A stretch of 64,000 bases of DNA from Drosophila pseudoobscura (GCF_009870125.1 NC_046679.1:18538001-18602000), one strand, 5' to 3'. Shown: positions 22,519-36,740, counted from the stretch's first letter. Translations and numbers: made by a program. The notes: generated from the letters alone by a model not told the origin.

Positions 22519-23301
22519 CTAAAAATGTGACTGCGCATAACAAGATATTCTTCCATATTGGCCATTATGTAAATTGATTTTCATGTAGAAATTACACTCT
22601 GCTGTTGGTACATTTAAACTATAAAAATATGGATTTATTAGCTTTGTCTTGTTCAATGGTTCTTTGAAATATTCATTCTCTCTGTAGTCAATGGGAACAC
22701 AATTTTTACGTAGCGTACAAGTAGAATCTGGAGATATAAGATTTTCAATGGTGAATGCACGTTTAGGACGAATGGGTACTTTAGGTACACCTAACGGAGG
22801 CAGCGGTGAGGAGATATTATAGTTAAAAAAATCAGCAACTTTCATATGACTATGCATAGACGGTTCAGTAAAGTCGATTCGAAGACATTTGTCATCTAAA
22901 TGGGGACCAGCTTCATTAATCCACGGTACAGATATATTGCAATTTGACATATCGTTTTTAAGATTCTTAACTTGAAAACGTTTTCGTCTTCTTAAAAGGC
23001 TACCACTTTCAAACATATTGAATGCCATAGGATGTAGTGTCCAGTATGATCCTTTGCCGCCGTTCTTAGCATTGCGAGGTATTTTTATAAAACAATCGTT
23101 AAAGCTCAAGTTGTGACGCAATGAATTTTGCCATTTCTGAGTATTTTTCTGATAGTAAGGAAACTGTTCCATAATAAATCGATATATATCACTCAGCGGT
23201 AACAATTTTTGCGGTGAGTGTATTATGGCCATGGCGGTTAATGATATGTACGAATATGGCGGCTTCTGATCACCGTAAGTCATTTTCAACGGGCGTGGCA
23301 T
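22519..23301 (-). CDS. fd96Cb: Forkhead transcription factor, FoxB class
   Basis: This is an intronless 260-residue DNA-binding protein. The start chosen is MPRPLKM at 23301; an upstream in-frame ATG at 23400 would add 33 residues absent from the family, and FoxB proteins begin MPRP. The forkhead domain covers about residues 12-110: [14 protein letters not shown], the recognition helix in [17 protein letters not shown], the wing in [10 protein letters not shown], and the basic end [10 protein letters not shown] second conserved island, [15 protein letters not shown], holds an eh1-like Groucho-binding motif at 183-189. The gene forms a same-strand pair with fd96Ca, and IIHSP in place of WSSP tells the two apart. 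In D. melanogaster the pair (fd4/fd5) specifies neuroblast lineage identity. No break is visible. Confidence 0.95.
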   Translation of the reverse strand: MPRPLKMTYGDQKPPYSYISLTAMAIIHSPQKLLPLSDIYRFIMEQFPYYQKNTQKWQNSLRHNLSFNDCFIKIPRNAKNGGKGSYWTLHPMAFNMFESGSLLRRRKRFQVKNLKNDMSNCNISVPWINEAGPHLDDKCLRIDFTEPSMHSHMKVADFFNYNISSPLPPLGVPKVPIRPKRAFTIENLISPDSTCTLRKNCVPIDYRENEYFKEPLNKTKLINPYFYSLNVPTAECNFYMKINLHNGQYGRISCYAQSHF

Positions 23302-26300
23302 TGTGACCTCGTTTAAATTTTCACAAAGCTCGTAAGCTCCTTTCTCAACGTCACGGCACAAAATAAGTAGAATCTTCAGCTTGCAACCGCGCGCCTTCAA
23401 ACTCTGCTTTAGGGATTTTTAATATATATTGATATTTAAATATGTATTGTTATCATAAATATAACTATTTTTGTATATTATATTTTTTTATTTTTTTGTA
23501 CGATAATATATATTTGTGGGATGTATCAATTAATTTTTTAAATTTGTAAAAAAGCTCGACATTTCTTCAGAGTTTCCTTGTCCGCGGCCGAGATGTATTT
23601 GTGAGACATTTTACACGTTTCCAATCCAACCACTTTGCTGTTGCCCAAATGTTGCTGGTAATCCTCATGTTGACCGCATGTTGCCCATTTCTGAATGTTG
23701 CTAGAAAACATTTTTCAAGGAATGGAATGAAATGTAAAAAAGGTATGGACAGCATGGGCAAACGCCCTTGCACCACATTTCAAGTCCAATCTAGTCTTCA
23801 GGACAAAGTTAGCATGAGAAATAACGATATTTTTTTGTTGCTAATAACATATCCTTTATATTTATAAGATCTCATATTATATATATGCATATACATTATA
23901 TATACATATGCACTACATTACCCTAAGATGTCGTGGATTACGAACATAAGCACCTCGAAGACTCCACCTTATTTAAAAAATGCCTTGAATGCCCATAAAG
24001 CAACATTCTCGTTCCTTCGCCTATGGTTTGGCTCTCGCGAGAGCCGCTCTTCGTATCAAAATTCAGTTTTAAGTGAAAAGAGACTACGAACTGAGAGCGG
24101 CGCGGCGCACTCATACTCAAGTAAGGGAGATAGCAAACGTGTCATTCATACCGTTCACATATGAGCTAGTTGTCCCTTTCTTTACTTTGCACCAATAAAA
24201 ACAGAAGGCTTAACTTAGAGGCAATTTTCGAATGTTTTGTGAAATTCTGACCAATTGAAAGACATACATGACATACAGATAAAATATTTACAAAGTAGTG
24301 GGCTTGGCTCTCTTTTTCCTCCTTATTTGTTGTTGATATTATTGCGTATTGTAATTATTTAAACACTACAATGTAAATACATATGGATGGAATTATGAAC
24401 ATATGTATAAACATGTTTATAAGTAAATTGTGGGCGGGCCAAACAACTAAACTAAGTGAAAATTATCTGATATATTTCTTCGCTGAAAGCCCTAGTTTTA
24501 TTATCAATTTCGTTAAACGAGTGGAGGTTTTATGTAATTTTTGTAAATAATTAATTTTACAATATCAAATAAAGGGGCTAGTCTAAATTTGTTAGGTCTT
24601 AAAAAATTCTTTACAATATTTTAACTAAAAAAAACTTTGAATGAAATCAAACAAACGAATGAATCAAATTCACTTCTGATAATGTACATTTGCATGTATA
24701 TATATAAATATATGTATATATGTACATATGTAAATATGCACGTATTAATGGTACATTATCAGCTATATGATATATATATGTAAATGTTCGAGCTCAATTT
24801 ACAACTAATTTGAAAACACATAGACCTACATCGCTTGTCTTCCTGAACACGAATATATGTGTACATATGTACATAATTATGTATGTATACATTTGAAACG
24901 ATCGTAGATTCTTTCTTATGTGCATAACAAACATCTGACTGTTTCTATAGCACCCTTTTCAAGGAAATACAACAAATACTAGCTTCGGAGCCAATCTTCT
25001 ATTACCTTTACAACTCGGTTACTCCTATGTCAGCTACATATGTATAGGATGTAGTCAATCGAATTCGGGATAGTTATGCTAATTAAAAACATCTTGTAAC
25101 ACCTTGTTGGGAGTTATAAGTCATCCAAGCTTGGCGATTCCATATGGGGCCAATCTCTAAGAATATTACTTATTAGGGACCGTAGTTATTTAAAGTTATA
25201 TTATAAAAAAAAATTACATGGCAAAAATAATATTTTAAGTCCTTACGCTTTTCTTCAATAATAACACTATACAAAACCACATTTCCGCTCTGAACTAAAC
25301 CGACTTTTTCTCACAGGTTTCGGGCCATTTATACAAACGATACCTCAAACGATTCCCTAGAATAAAATAATGAAAAAATTTGTAAATTTGAGAGTAAAAT
25401 ATTTTCCAGATGTTAAGCTTAAGCTTCAAATTGTTTGGGTCTGATCTATTGATGAACTTTTCAGCTTTTCAGAATTGTAGAGTTTGATACAACCAGGAGA
25501 TATTTACGTCATGTCAATAATTGAACAAAATTTAAAGTAAAAAAAAACAAACCAGAAAAAAGTCATTCATAATTTGTAAAGCCCCAAATCTATCAGAAAA
25601 AGTAGGTTTTGATCACAGCGTAAATAAAAAGTTAAGAGGCCCGTAAAAAATCAAACCAAAAGATTTTGGTGTGAATCATTTATTTGTAGGTTCATTTTGA
25701 AATCAATTTATTAAAAATATAAATCATTATTTACGGCCCGTGATAGTTTCTTGTCATATAGTATTTACATAAGAAAAACTATCCTAAGGTTTTAACTGGT
25801 TTTTTGGTGTTAAAACATATATTGTGCGGAGCGGAATATAATTAACTTCCATCGCACCTTCTCAAAATTGTTTCTTAATCTACCGCCAGAATAACGCCAC
25901 ACTGTCTCGCAAGTCAAAGGCGGCTTTTTTAAATTGGTAGCCAGTTCTCAGTTTCTCGGTTCGTAGAAAGGAGCTCATGCCATTATGGCTTCCATCGAAG
26001 TGATTTTTATTTTACGCTGCTTGCGCGCGGCCTGTTTGTTAGTCTGATGTCTGAGCACACCTCTTATTATACGTACAACACACACTTTTACGAATTATAA
26101 ATGCCAGAGTAAGGAAACTAGCGGCTGTTAAAATTGCAAAATATACAATGCGTTCCTCCTTCGTTCACGCGCGCACACACACACACACACACAAACACAC
26201 ACACGCAAGAAAAGAAACACCACTAAGTTTAATTTGATTTCGATTCAACGTGAAATAAGACCTTCAAAATGTGCCAGCCTCACTGCTTTATCATTCACCA

Positions 26301-29300
26301 ACGTTGAATGCTGTATACTCGACAACATGCAAAAACAACCTTGTTGGCTGTCGTGAGCAACGGAATGATCACTCCTGAGAAAGGAGGTGTGAATGATGCA
26401 AGCTAAAAAAAGAGTTGCCGATGTTCATTCTCACCTCGTCGACAGTTAAGCGTTCAATATGGACAGTAGGAAATAATCCACAGCACAGCACTGAATCGTT
26501 ATAAGTACAAATATTTACTATATTTACTATAGAAAGAAAATGCTCGATTTGAAAACTTGTCAAAGTAATATTATATTACATTTTTAATAATAACCACCAC
26601 AATATTGGCACGTATGGATGTGTAAATAATATTTCACTACTACCATCATGCACACATATATACATACATATGGCTGCAAAATTCCAACTGGGTAACATGT
26701 TTTAGCCTTCTTATATTGCAGGTAGAACCAAGAAAATTGTAAGCTTTGGCGGGATACATTTATATGGGTATATGTACGTATTTATGTATGTCTGTCTGTA
26801 CATTCATACATGCATGCATACATCCTCGGGGTAAACACAACTCAACTCCTCAAATTAGTGTGTTAGCCTTCAATAAATTGGCGGCCTGTTGCCTTCAAAC
26901 ATTTATTTCATAAGAGTATAAAGCAATACAATACAAGCCACACAAAACTCCAACACATTGAAATAATAAATACTGATGGTTATTAGCCTCGGCTCAAACA
27001 AAGATCTTGTCTTTCTTTCAAAATTTTTAGACCGTACAGTATTTTAACTCGAGATAGGGCTGCTAAACATGTTATTACTTCACACCATTTATTTTATACG
27101 TGGTTATTTAAAACATGAGAAATGACTTATCCGCTCAACTTTAGCCGAAGACGACCCGTATATATTTATAATATTTTCATGCATACTCCGTACTTGGAGG
27201 AGAGTAGTTTTTATCGTTTATTTTATTCACAGTACATCGAGTATTTCATATCATAATAATGTTACCCAATGTTACCAAAAAAAGGTATCCAAATATTTGA
27301 ATAGCAACTCATGCTACTGGTTCCTTCTACGAGAATTGTTATATTTGATGTGGCCTTTCAGAGTATTAAAGTAAGGAAGCTAAGGAACGTATCTGAAAAT
27401 ATCTCTCCAACAAACAACTTTTTTCTTGTCCATTTCGATGAATCATCTGAACTTTACTTTACAAACTTCCGCCCAATTTTACAATTAATTTTTCACATTA
27501 ATAACTGATTATCATGATAAACTCCAAAATCACTGAAACGATATAAATGAAATTATGCACAGTTTATGCACAGAAATTATGCAAAGATAGTTTTTATCTC
27601 TATTTATTTTTATAGTCGCAATATTTTGTATTGGTAACTTTTTTTTATCTGCCGGATTTGGTACTGTTGGACCGATGACAACATATAGAAAGTCCGCACG
27701 TTTTATTTATGGTTCAATCTTCTCAAAAGTACAAAAATATGTAAATTTACAGTCACTTAGCAACAAAAGCTAAGCTTTAGTATCTACTATTTAATATTAT
27801 ATGAAATATTATGATACAAAAATGTAAAATAAATAACGCTTAGCCACAAGAATATTAACAGATAGATTGCGCCATAAACAATTACTTATAGTTTTCATAA
27901 AACTATGTCTCTTAGAACTCTCATTGTAATCGAGACCACTGCTCCTAAGACAGACCCTTTGATTTTGTTTAAATTTAATTTGGTTCGTTTGTTTCATCGA
28001 TTTAGATATCTAATCGACAAAAGACTTAGTTTAGTCACTAAACCCATTGGATCTTCCATTCCATAAAAAAATTATACATATCTTCCCACCCAAAGCCACC
28101 TTTATGCATATGTACACTATTAAAGTCACTACTTTTGTATTCCTAGTCAACTATACATTATAATTCCCACATTTCTATCACTATGCATACTACATAGAAC
28201 TCAGCACAACTCTGTTAAATGGTTCTGAAAACCGTATGATTTTCTTTTGAATTCGATAACTCCAAAACTGTTTCTAAAGATTGGTTGCTCCGCCTAAACG
28301 AAAAACATAAATAATCAAATTGTTATTTAATTGTTGTTGGAATTTTCTCCATGCATTAAGCCAAGTTTACACCTTCGACTTTTACTTGATGCAATAAGCA
28401 TTTAGAGACACTGCCTTGGTTTCTTTAAATGTAAATTCCCAGCTTAATACATTTAATTACGGTATAAATTTAAGTATTTTATAGCTTTTCTTAACAAAAG
28501 TCTTCGTAATTTACTTCTGAGCTTACGTGGCTACGACTCTTGTTCCGACTGGATCATTGAAATCAAGTACGAAAGGTCTAGAGATGGCTCAGATCTAAAA
28601 TTGATCCATAACCATCAATTCATGAGAATTCTTACTAGACTATCTATTCCGTCTAAGAACTATAGTCAAATAATTTTGTATAGTTAACTTTTGTAAATGT
28701 TACGTTTCGTACGTCCTTTGAATAGTCAGAGCGGCCATTGACCTCCTTAATCTAGGCTAACATATATACATAAATATTGTTTTCAACGTAATCGAGAATT
28801 CCGGCATTGCACGCATTTACGCCGGTGCGGTGTCACATTTTTCTTGTTTTTTTAATTGAATTTCCTAATTTGTTTTTTCCTATTACGTTTATTTTATTGA
28901 ATAAAAAACAAAAATTGATAAGTTGTTAAATAAGCAAAGAATATTATAAAACAAGAATTGTTGCCCAAAATTGCCTTATAGTGAATATATTACTTACACA
29001 AATTATTACCTAATCATTGGTCAAAACAAAAGCAAAAATAGGACAAAATTATAGTCATCCGCCTAAGAATAAACATTTATTCACAACCTAATATGCATCC
29101 ACATCTGGGTCTATACGAGTATAACAATGTTCAAAAAGCCATCTCAAAGATTATGGAATGTTTTGTGAGATAAACAAATCAAATATTTTCAAAGGTTTGC
29201 CACGTTTGTAATGCTATTATCTACGGCTAATTCGACTTATCTACGACTTCATAATTAGATTCGTTTTATGCATATATGTATGGGAAAACTAGGTTCGAGG

Positions 29301-30900
29301 CAACGTTCAGTCTTTTTCTACAATTAGGGATGCACTAGGTATAGGCTAGAAAAAGGCCGCCCCCACAATAACACCACCAAGTCTGCTATGCAGTCTATAT
29401 AAATGATAGGTTATTCGAGGAGGTAAATACGTATAATGAACAAAGCCTTCCACATTTAATTTTTTAGTCAGAAAACACCACATGATGCCAATCCACAGTC
29501 CAGGTCACATAACGCGATGCATAATTGATAGACTTTCCTTTTCTTTACCACATTTTTCCCGTATTTTCGGCAACTGCATTATGCGTGCAGATCTATATCT
29601 ATAGGTCAATATCCCACTTAAAACTTCTCGCTTTTATATTATATAATATTTTGTTGTTTATATTAATTTTTCACGAAGATGGGCGAAATCCACGCACTTC
29701 ATGGTAACTTATTTGAAATTTGGAATGCAAAATTGCAATCCACAAAAAATAAATGTTCTTCAATCGTAAGGGCACGTGACACTTGCACTAAATTATATGG
29801 CGATGGACGAATGCTCAAGTGCTACTATTGCGGATCATTAACTTTCTATGGCAATTGGTCGCCGAGAAAATCACGAGTAGCACCCCCATCGAAGGGTTTC
29901 GAGCATCCCTCATTGTAAATATCGCAGTTATATTGTATTGTTATTGTTGCCTACTACACCATGACGCTACTTTGAAGAAGTGATGTTGCACGTTCTGTTT
30001 TGATTAATTGTGGCATTAGGCTTATGTGTGTCCGAGTCGACACGATTGACGATGATTTTGCAAAACCTATTTACCTACATATAATAAATATATTTGATTT
30101 TTATTACTCTAATAAAATGTATGTTATTCCTTATAGGGCCACTTTACAATAAATAGGGACACATAATAATACATTATTCGGGTGCTGTCAATTTAGCAAG
30201 ATGCTCAAAAGAAAACCAAGAATTAAACGTAACAAAAAGCTATGTTTGATTGTCAAATGTCATGGAATATCTATGCACAGAAGGAAGATCTACGACCGCA
30301 TAAAGTAAGTATAATTTTACATACATCTTTATGCAGATATGGCTATTACCATCTATCCGTATCCCCATCTTTCTGTCGATTTATTTCTGTGAAAACTTGC
30401 CCGCCAATTTCGAAAATATCGACCAGTAAACTGTTGTTCTAGTTCAGGGGGTTACGTTACTATATGCCCTGAGAATTTTCAGGGCCTTTCTGTCAGGCTG
30501 CCAGCCTATTTACGAACCATCAACTCTTCACACGAGGATGTAACATATACAACATAGACAACAAGAAACATATTTTGACGAAAGAGTCTTAGAGCACTCT
30601 CCTCGCTTAATAATTTCCATATTTTTTTTTTTTTTTTACATGAAAAATCTAGTCAAAACGGGTAATTTCTTTCCAAAGGCCGATATTTTTGTGGGAGCTC
30701 AAATAATGGGAATATTATGCTGGCATTTTGTACAGTTGATCAGTAGTTGTATTAATATTAGCTTGTTAAAATTTCGGAACTAACCATCCCCCCTCCTCCC
30801 TTACTCCACCAAAAATTTGGTTTTTCAAATTCAATTCGATAAAGAGTTTTTTTTTCTTTTAGCTCTAGATAGAGTCCAGATAGATTTGAACAATAAATAT
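23302..30900. other. Gene-poor spacer between the forkhead genes, proximal half
   Basis: No gene is recognised across 7.6 kb. It is AT-rich with many TATATG/ACATATG-type runs (for example 24690-24790), a CA repeat at 26171-26206, and short ORFs of no family. A non-repetitive, GC-richer block at 23590-24160 just upstream of fd96Cb is a candidate for its control region, by position only. Confidence 0.5.
26171..26206 (+). repeat. CA dinucleotide microsatellite
   Basis: About 17 CA units with one interruption. Confidence 0.9.
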
Positions 30901-30926
30901 AAGGAAATCTCAAAAACTAAAGATTA

Positions 30927-31175
30927 TTGATTAGACGTACCTATGATAATGTCTTTTTACATAGGATTAAAGCCAGAAATACAAACATTTGCGAGGTTTG
31001 CAATGCTCTCGATGGTACTGTACACGAACTCTTCTCCTGCCAAGAAATACTTATCTTAAAGAAATATAAAATCTTCAATCGTTTTCACAACGTAAGGTGT
31101 TTTCCGTTCACGAAAAAGCCTCTTATCTTAAAAGAATTTTCCAAATTCATTAATGAAGCCAATTTTGATTTTTGA
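30927..31175 (+). pseudogene. LINE ORF2 C-terminal fragment (post-RT zinc knuckle)
   Basis: The frame contains RIKARNTNICEVCNALDGTV and HELFSCQEI, matching the Cys-x2-Cys, His, Cys knuckle that follows the reverse transcriptase in I/jockey-type LINEs. The rest of the element is missing. Confidence 0.55.
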
Positions 31176-31644
31176 ATCAAATAAAAAGGAAAGTCATGAA
31201 CATTAGACCATCCGGGTCAAGCAACTGGGTGCCATCGTCGTCTTGAGGAACAACCTTCTATTATTCTCACTTTCTGGGGAAGCCTTCTGTTGATTCCTTT
31301 TCAAGTGAGCCTTCTGTTTCCCTAACTTCCCACATCTCCTTCTGTGATACTCGACATACAATTATACACTAAACTATTTAAAATCAAAAGCGAATAAGTT
31401 TAATAAGTACTTAGCCACATCGCCTGAAGCGGCCGGGAAAAAGACCAATATCGGTCGGTGATTCGTTTCTTATTTTTGGAAGGATAATCGTGCAGCGAAA
31501 TCAAAGAGCGCTTGGATGCTATATACCGTGACTCGTCTCCTTTGATGGCGATCGTCAAAAATTGGTTTAGGGAGTTTCAGCATGGGAGCATGGTTTTCGA
31601 TGAGCACAGCCGTTTCAATTAATAAAATCTAGTACATTTTCCAC

Positions 31645-31835
31645 TCCATTTTTATACCCGATACTCAAAATGAATTTCGGGATATATTAGGTTTGTGTTG
31701 AAAACGGATGTGTGTAACGTCCAGAAGGAATCGTTTCCGACCCCATTAAGTATATATATTCCTGATCAGCATCAATAGCCGAGTCGATTGAGCCAAGTCA
31801 GTCTGTCCGTCCGTCTCACAGTGGGTCAAACGGTC
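31645..31835 (-). repeat. Dispersed repeat, terminal fragment
   Basis: TATACCCGATACTCAAAATG, GTCCAGAAGGAATCG, GACCCCATTAAGTATATA and GTCTGTCCGTCCGTCTC mark the same end as at 1440-1575, extended to the GGACAGAC tract. Confidence 0.85.
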
Positions 31836-32111
31836 AATCCAGCTTGTATAACTCAATTTTCGGAATCCGTAAAGCTTATTATTAATAGTTTTTTATATTT
31901 TTAGCATCGATATCGCTTTCAAAGTACACATAAGTTTTCCCAGGCGCAACAACGAATTTTGATGCCCATTCGTCAGTCAATAATTACGAATTTGAAGTCA
32001 GTTTTCAAAAAATTCAAAATGGCGTATCCAATATGGCCTGATTCAATTAAAGGGGAATAACCCGGCCTTCATCTACTTCTACATTCATCTACATCTTTCC
32101 CCTTTCCCGGG

Positions 32112-32858
32112 TATGTGTTATCTGTCCAGGTGGAGGTCCTCTTAGATCATCCTGTTGGGCAGGTCGACTGGGTGTATTCTGGCCAGCCTTCGCCGGTATC
32201 TGGTTCTCGCAAGACGTCTCGCCAATACATTAGGGTAGTTTCTGAGCTTACAAATATGGCTCTTCCCTTGATTGTTGATAGCATCACCAGGAAGAGGTAC
32301 GTTAAGGTTCTTGGCGATGTCCCAGTAACGGATATACTACTCAGCTCCGGAGATCCTGCGTCATGATCCTCCTCCTCGTACACCTGAATGCTCTACTTCG
32401 AGGTATGGGCTAGTATGGTTTTGTAGATCAGGACTTTGTTTTTTAAAATTGAGCTTTTTGCTTTGTTTCAGTAGCCAGAACATTTTCTGGGCCTTACCCA
32501 CCAACTTGATCCTCACGCTCCGGGTGTGACTGTCGAAAGTTAAACGTGCATCCAGTGTAACTCCGAGATATGTGTGATTCCTACGCGGATCTACGATACT
32601 CCCAAGCAGGAAGACACTAGGCCTGGAGCCCATTCTTAAAGTGTGCGTCACCACTGATGATGTTCCATCGGCCCAGTTTTCTAATAGCTTGAGGTATTGC
32701 TGTAGATTGTCTGGTGCATCATAGACACAGCTAGCCCTCGAGCGTACTGTTGCCACCTCGAGGTTCTGTCTAGGTCGCATTCGGACCGTAGTGGGTCCAT
32801 TTGGACCACAAATGGCGTGGCATCCACAATTTTCAAAATACGACAAACCCGAAATCAT
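32112..32858 (-). pseudogene. Jockey-clade LINE reverse transcriptase, C-terminal remnant
   Basis: On the minus strand, YLGVTLDARLTF followed by HTRSVRIKLVGKAQKMFWLL is the end of a LINE reverse transcriptase (the YLGV motif and thumb). After frameshifts, DIAKNLNVPLPGDAI and later HPVDLPNR match the C-terminal region of jockey-type ORF2. The GC content is well above the flanks. At least two frame breaks are present. Confidence 0.8.
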
Positions 32859-33060
32859 AAAAAATTACGATATCTACATACAAGATACCCAAAGCGTAGG
32901 AAACGTTTCCGACCCCATCAAGTACTTTATCAGCATCAATAGTCGAGTCGATATAGGCTAGTCTATTGGTCCATTCGTTCGTTTGGCCATCTCGATCGCC
33001 TAGACCTCCGAAAGTCCCGGAGTCTTCTGTGATCACGCTGAAAGAAGTTTCTTTGAAAAC
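32815..33060 (-). repeat. Dispersed repeat, degraded fragment
   Basis: GTGGCATCCACAATTTTCAA, TTTCCGACCCCATCAAGTA and ATCAGCATCAATAGTCGAGT are pieces of the repeat with large internal losses, abutting the LINE remnant. Confidence 0.55.
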
Positions 33061-33448
33061 TCACGCCGCCTAACCCCCGGTCAATGGCGAATTTCTCTAG
33101 TATCCACATCTTTGAAGTTAGGAGAAAACCAAAAAAGCAGAGCCACTAAGATTATCATACGAGTATCTACTGTACTACTGTTCTGTACGGAATCTAGATC
33201 AGATCTGATCATTATTAAAACCTGCACGAAAACATCGTGGCTGACGCCGTGCAACGCTCTCACTTTTCCTTGTCTAGTGAGGGGACAACTACGGGACGCT
33301 TTTAAATGTGGAAGAATATTGAATAAAGACTAAAAATAGATGGAAATATTTTTTCAGAAACTAAACATAATCAACTAATTTTTATTGAATTTTATTGAAC
33401 GAAAAATAAAAATAATAACAAATATTGAATTATGTGAAATGAATTAAG

Positions 33449-33795
33449 TTAATCAAAAACAGATTTGAAAAGAATAGATTTAATTTTGTTTTGAAGTTTT
33501 CGCTGCCCAGTTAAAAATGGATCCGAGCTCAACAATAATCTGTTAAACAAATCTGTATTTGTTGCTACACGTGAGATCTTCCGAGTGTGATGGAGTCGAT
33601 ACATTTTTGTATCCTTATTCCTAGACTCAGCAGTTTCTTCGGAGAGCTCTCCAATGGATACTAAAGCATGTTTAATGACGTCTTTAAACTGCTGTTGTAG
33701 ATCTTCAAAAACTTTGTTAGCTTTATCAGGAAATTAGCCATTATTTAAGCACCACTTATCAAAAAATGAATGCGAGAAAGCATACATTGATTTGT
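33449..33795 (-). pseudogene. Transposon-like ORF fragment of unknown class
   Basis: A minus-strand frame ending at 33449, with one stop upstream, reads KVFEDLQQQFKDVIKHALVS, then GELSEETAESRNKD and HTRKISRVATNTDLFNRLLL, then SSDP. I remember very similar tails (LSEEAxEARNKD, TRKxSRVxTNxD, SSDP) in many repetitive, unclassified insect proteins, so I call it transposon-like. The class is not known to me. Confidence 0.5.
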
Positions 33796-33799
33796 ATAT

Positions 33800-35390
33800 T
33801 GTGCCTACAAATAAATATTTATAGGCCAAGCGTTTAAAAAAATTAACAATAATTAGCTATAAGATAAATACATTGAGAAACAAGAAAACAAAACAAATAA
33901 AATTCGCAAAGCATACACAAAAAAACAAAAAAATTAACATAAAACTGCCACGAAAAAGCGGTAAAAAGTCAAATAGGCCGCCTTAGTTAAATGCATATAG
34001 CCCAAACACTGGCAAAAACGGGCAGCTGATATTCATAGCTAATAATATTAAAACAATAACAAATTTGTATACATAAGTCTGAACTTAGGCAGAGAAGGGG
34101 GTCCCAACTTTTACTTTAGCTAAAGTAACAATATTAAGGTAACAAAAACACAGACAATAACACTGGGAACAGCTAATTATTAAAACAAAACTACAGCACA
34201 TTATATCGTAAACACAGTTGAATTGCATAGTAAATACCTCCCTCAATATTTATTTTAAATTGCAATATTACTAGTCGCTTATATATAATTTTTTTATATT
34301 TTCAAATCGAGAGCTCACTCTGTAATAAATTCAACTGCACAGTCCACATGCATTGTTGGTCTCTCTTTTGGAGCTTTTCATTACCGATTAATAACATATG
34401 CCCATATGAATTCAACTAATTGTAAATATTTTGATTTCTCATGAGGTACAAATGCGATCGTGACAAATTTTCGACTACAATTTGTTCCGCTTACTTACCT
34501 TTCAAAGTCTTCTTTGATCTGCCGCTAATAAGAAAAGCATTAGCATCGAGATGGTTTTATTGATGGATTTTCACAAAAGTTTTCAACTATTAACACTCAA
34601 TTTGAAAATCACCTGTGGCGATAATTAAAGGGCACGGTTTAAGCCTGTATATCTTTTATACCGAGTACAAAATGAGTACAAGGGTATATTGTATTTGAGA
34701 ATGGGTACGGTACGTAACAGCGACGGCTTTCATATATGCGCTTTTGATCCGATAAATTCATGATCAGCATCAACAGACATCAATCAATCAATAGCTTAGT
34801 CGATATTGTCATTATTTTCAGAGCAAACAAGTCTCTGAGCTTTGAAGGTAGCTAAAACTCTACAATGATATTCATCATATATGTATGTATGACTCGATTC
34901 TAACTTTCCGACGGACTTTATTGCATAAATAAGACGATTTTAGATTCGACCACGAAGATAACCCTCGTCTTCAGTCCATACTCATAGTTCGTCCCACTGT
35001 CAGCTAAAATATCATATACAACAATTTTATTAGACATATATACATATGTATTATGTAGTGTTTTCAATTAAAGCAGTTTTGGGAAAATACATATGTATGT
35101 ACATATATTAGGTTTGCGCTTATTTATAAAAGTGTTCCTTTTGTTGTAAAACAAAAAAATGAAAAGTTTCACTACGATTAGACAACGTTTAGAGGTGCTA
35201 TCTAGGTTCCTATCTAGAATATTAAAATATAATCCATCCCCTAAAATTTCAGCTGGATTGCTTAACATTTAACATTATATTATGGCATTTGTATTACTAT
35301 GGGGATATTGAATATGACATTCTATTTTTTGCTTAGTATTTGGTTATAGTATTGCATAAGTTTAACAGAACGTTCGGTTCTATCATTAAC
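33800..35390. other. AT-rich spacer
   Basis: No gene is seen. A degraded dispersed-repeat end lies at about 34655-34790 (TATACCGAGTACAAAATGAG, then GATCAGCATCAACAG). Confidence 0.5.
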
Positions 35391-35399
35391 CACTTTTTA

Positions 35400-35998
35400 T
35401 TATACCCGATACTCAAAATGGGTAGATTAGATTTGTGGTGAAAATTATCAATCGTTTCCGACCCCATAAAGTATATATATTCTTGATCAGCATCAATAGC
35501 CGAGTCGATTGAGCGCTGTCTATCTGTCCGTCCCTATCAGCGTCCCTATCAGTGGCATCCACAATTTCAAAGATACGAGAAAACAGAAAATTTTAGAGTA
35601 TAACTATATCTTCTAGAGTTCAAAATCTGAACCAGATCATATTATTATTATAGCCAGAATCAGGAAAACAATTTCATTCTCTCTCGCTCTGTCTCTCTCA
35701 ACACACAGGTTTCATGGTCGGCTTTTCCTATTGCAAAATCTGAGTTTAAGGATCTCATAGACTATTAGAGCTAGAGCAACCAAATTTGGTATCCACACTC
35801 CTGTTAAATCTCACTATAAAACGTATATCTCAAAATTTCGCCCACTCCCTTACGCCCCCACACAAAGATTCAAGATTCGAGAAAACTAAAAACGCACAAC
35901 CATATATATACATAGAATGACCATATCTATCAGATTGCTGATTTTGGATAAATATAGAGTTGCGGTCTCCGCAGCAACTCCCAACGTTCCCCTTCGTT
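35400..35998 (-). repeat. Dispersed repeat, reversed, with internal deletions
   Basis: It opens with TATACCCGATACTCAAAATG, continues with GTATATATATTCTTGATCAG and TTTCATGGTCGGCTTTTCC, and closes with the leader hairpin GAGTTGCGGTCTCCGCAGCA and CAACGTTCCCC. Both ends are therefore present, but much of the middle is lost. The leader end abuts the coding remnant at 36.0 kb. Confidence 0.8.
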
Positions 35999-36277
35999 AA
36001 AAATTGGTTTTAATATATTTAAGGCATTTTGAAAATCTTCAATACTTTGCCATTCTGAAGAATCTTCAGTTAAAATACGTTTGGAAATATTAAATCGATC
36101 AAAAAATGCAGAATTAGGTGTCACAAAATCAGATAGTCTCTTTGTAATAAACGTTGGAAAATAATTTTCTTTAAAAATTTGGCGTTTTGCTGAAGTTTTG
36201 ACATCATCAACCCGAAGTGCCAAGAGTTGCTTCGCCATTTCTGGTTTCTGCATGAAAGTAACTTTATCTTCAAGCAA
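35999..36277 (-). pseudogene. Transposon-like ORF fragment, same protein as at 58.4 kb
   Basis: The frame reads KVTFMQKPEMAKQLLALRVD, then SAKRQIFKENYFPTFITKRL, then DFVTPNSAFFDRFNISKRI and later SEWQSIEDFQNALNIL. The 58.37-58.64 kb remnant carries EKREMAKQLLAL, LPTFITKRLFDFVTSSSA and LFDRFNIAK, so the two are copies of one element. The coding part is cut by the dispersed repeat at about 35.99 kb. The class is unknown to me. Confidence 0.55.
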
Positions 36278-36389
36278 TGCAAGTGCGATATTTCCATCAG
36301 ATAAATACCATAAATGGCTCCAAGCCTTTTATCAACTTCTTTATAGGTGTACATTTCGCATATGAATTGAAAGTCCAGATTTGAAGTTT

Positions 36390-36740
36390 CATTAGCTAAT
36401 GTTGACCTCCTCACAAACACCTCTACATGGTACCAACAAATTATCAACCTCGCTACCAACAACACCCCCCCAAAAAACAATATCCTTAATAGAAGGCACC
36501 AGGTCATAATTAATAGAATGAGACTGGGCCACACCAAACTGACCAATGCCCACTACATTGACAAAACATTGCCCAAGACATGTCATATATTATACACCTG
36601 CCCCCTACTCTCCCCACAAAGGTCCCTATCATTCAATAACAACGACCCAATTAAACTTATCTCAAACCCCACCAATGCAAATTCCAAAACTATACTCAAA
36701 TTCCTAGAAACCGAAAATTTCCTTCATAAAATATAACCGA
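36390..36740 (+). pseudogene. LINE C-terminal fragment (I/jockey-like)
   Basis: The frame MRLGHTKLTNAHYIDKTLPK, then CHILYTCPLLSPQRS, follows the pattern RLRxGHTxLTHxxLL..C..C..HIL..CP found after the reverse transcriptase or RNase H of I-type LINEs. The first Cys pair of the knuckle is lost. Confidence 0.6.

Noticed and set aside
23302..23400. 33-residue N-terminal extension of fd96Cb
   Set aside because: FoxB proteins begin MPRP; the extension has no counterpart and is probably 5' untranslated sequence.
29679..29918. 79-residue ORF with CYYC
   Set aside because: Only one Cys pair, no partner ligands, and no similarity to a known family.
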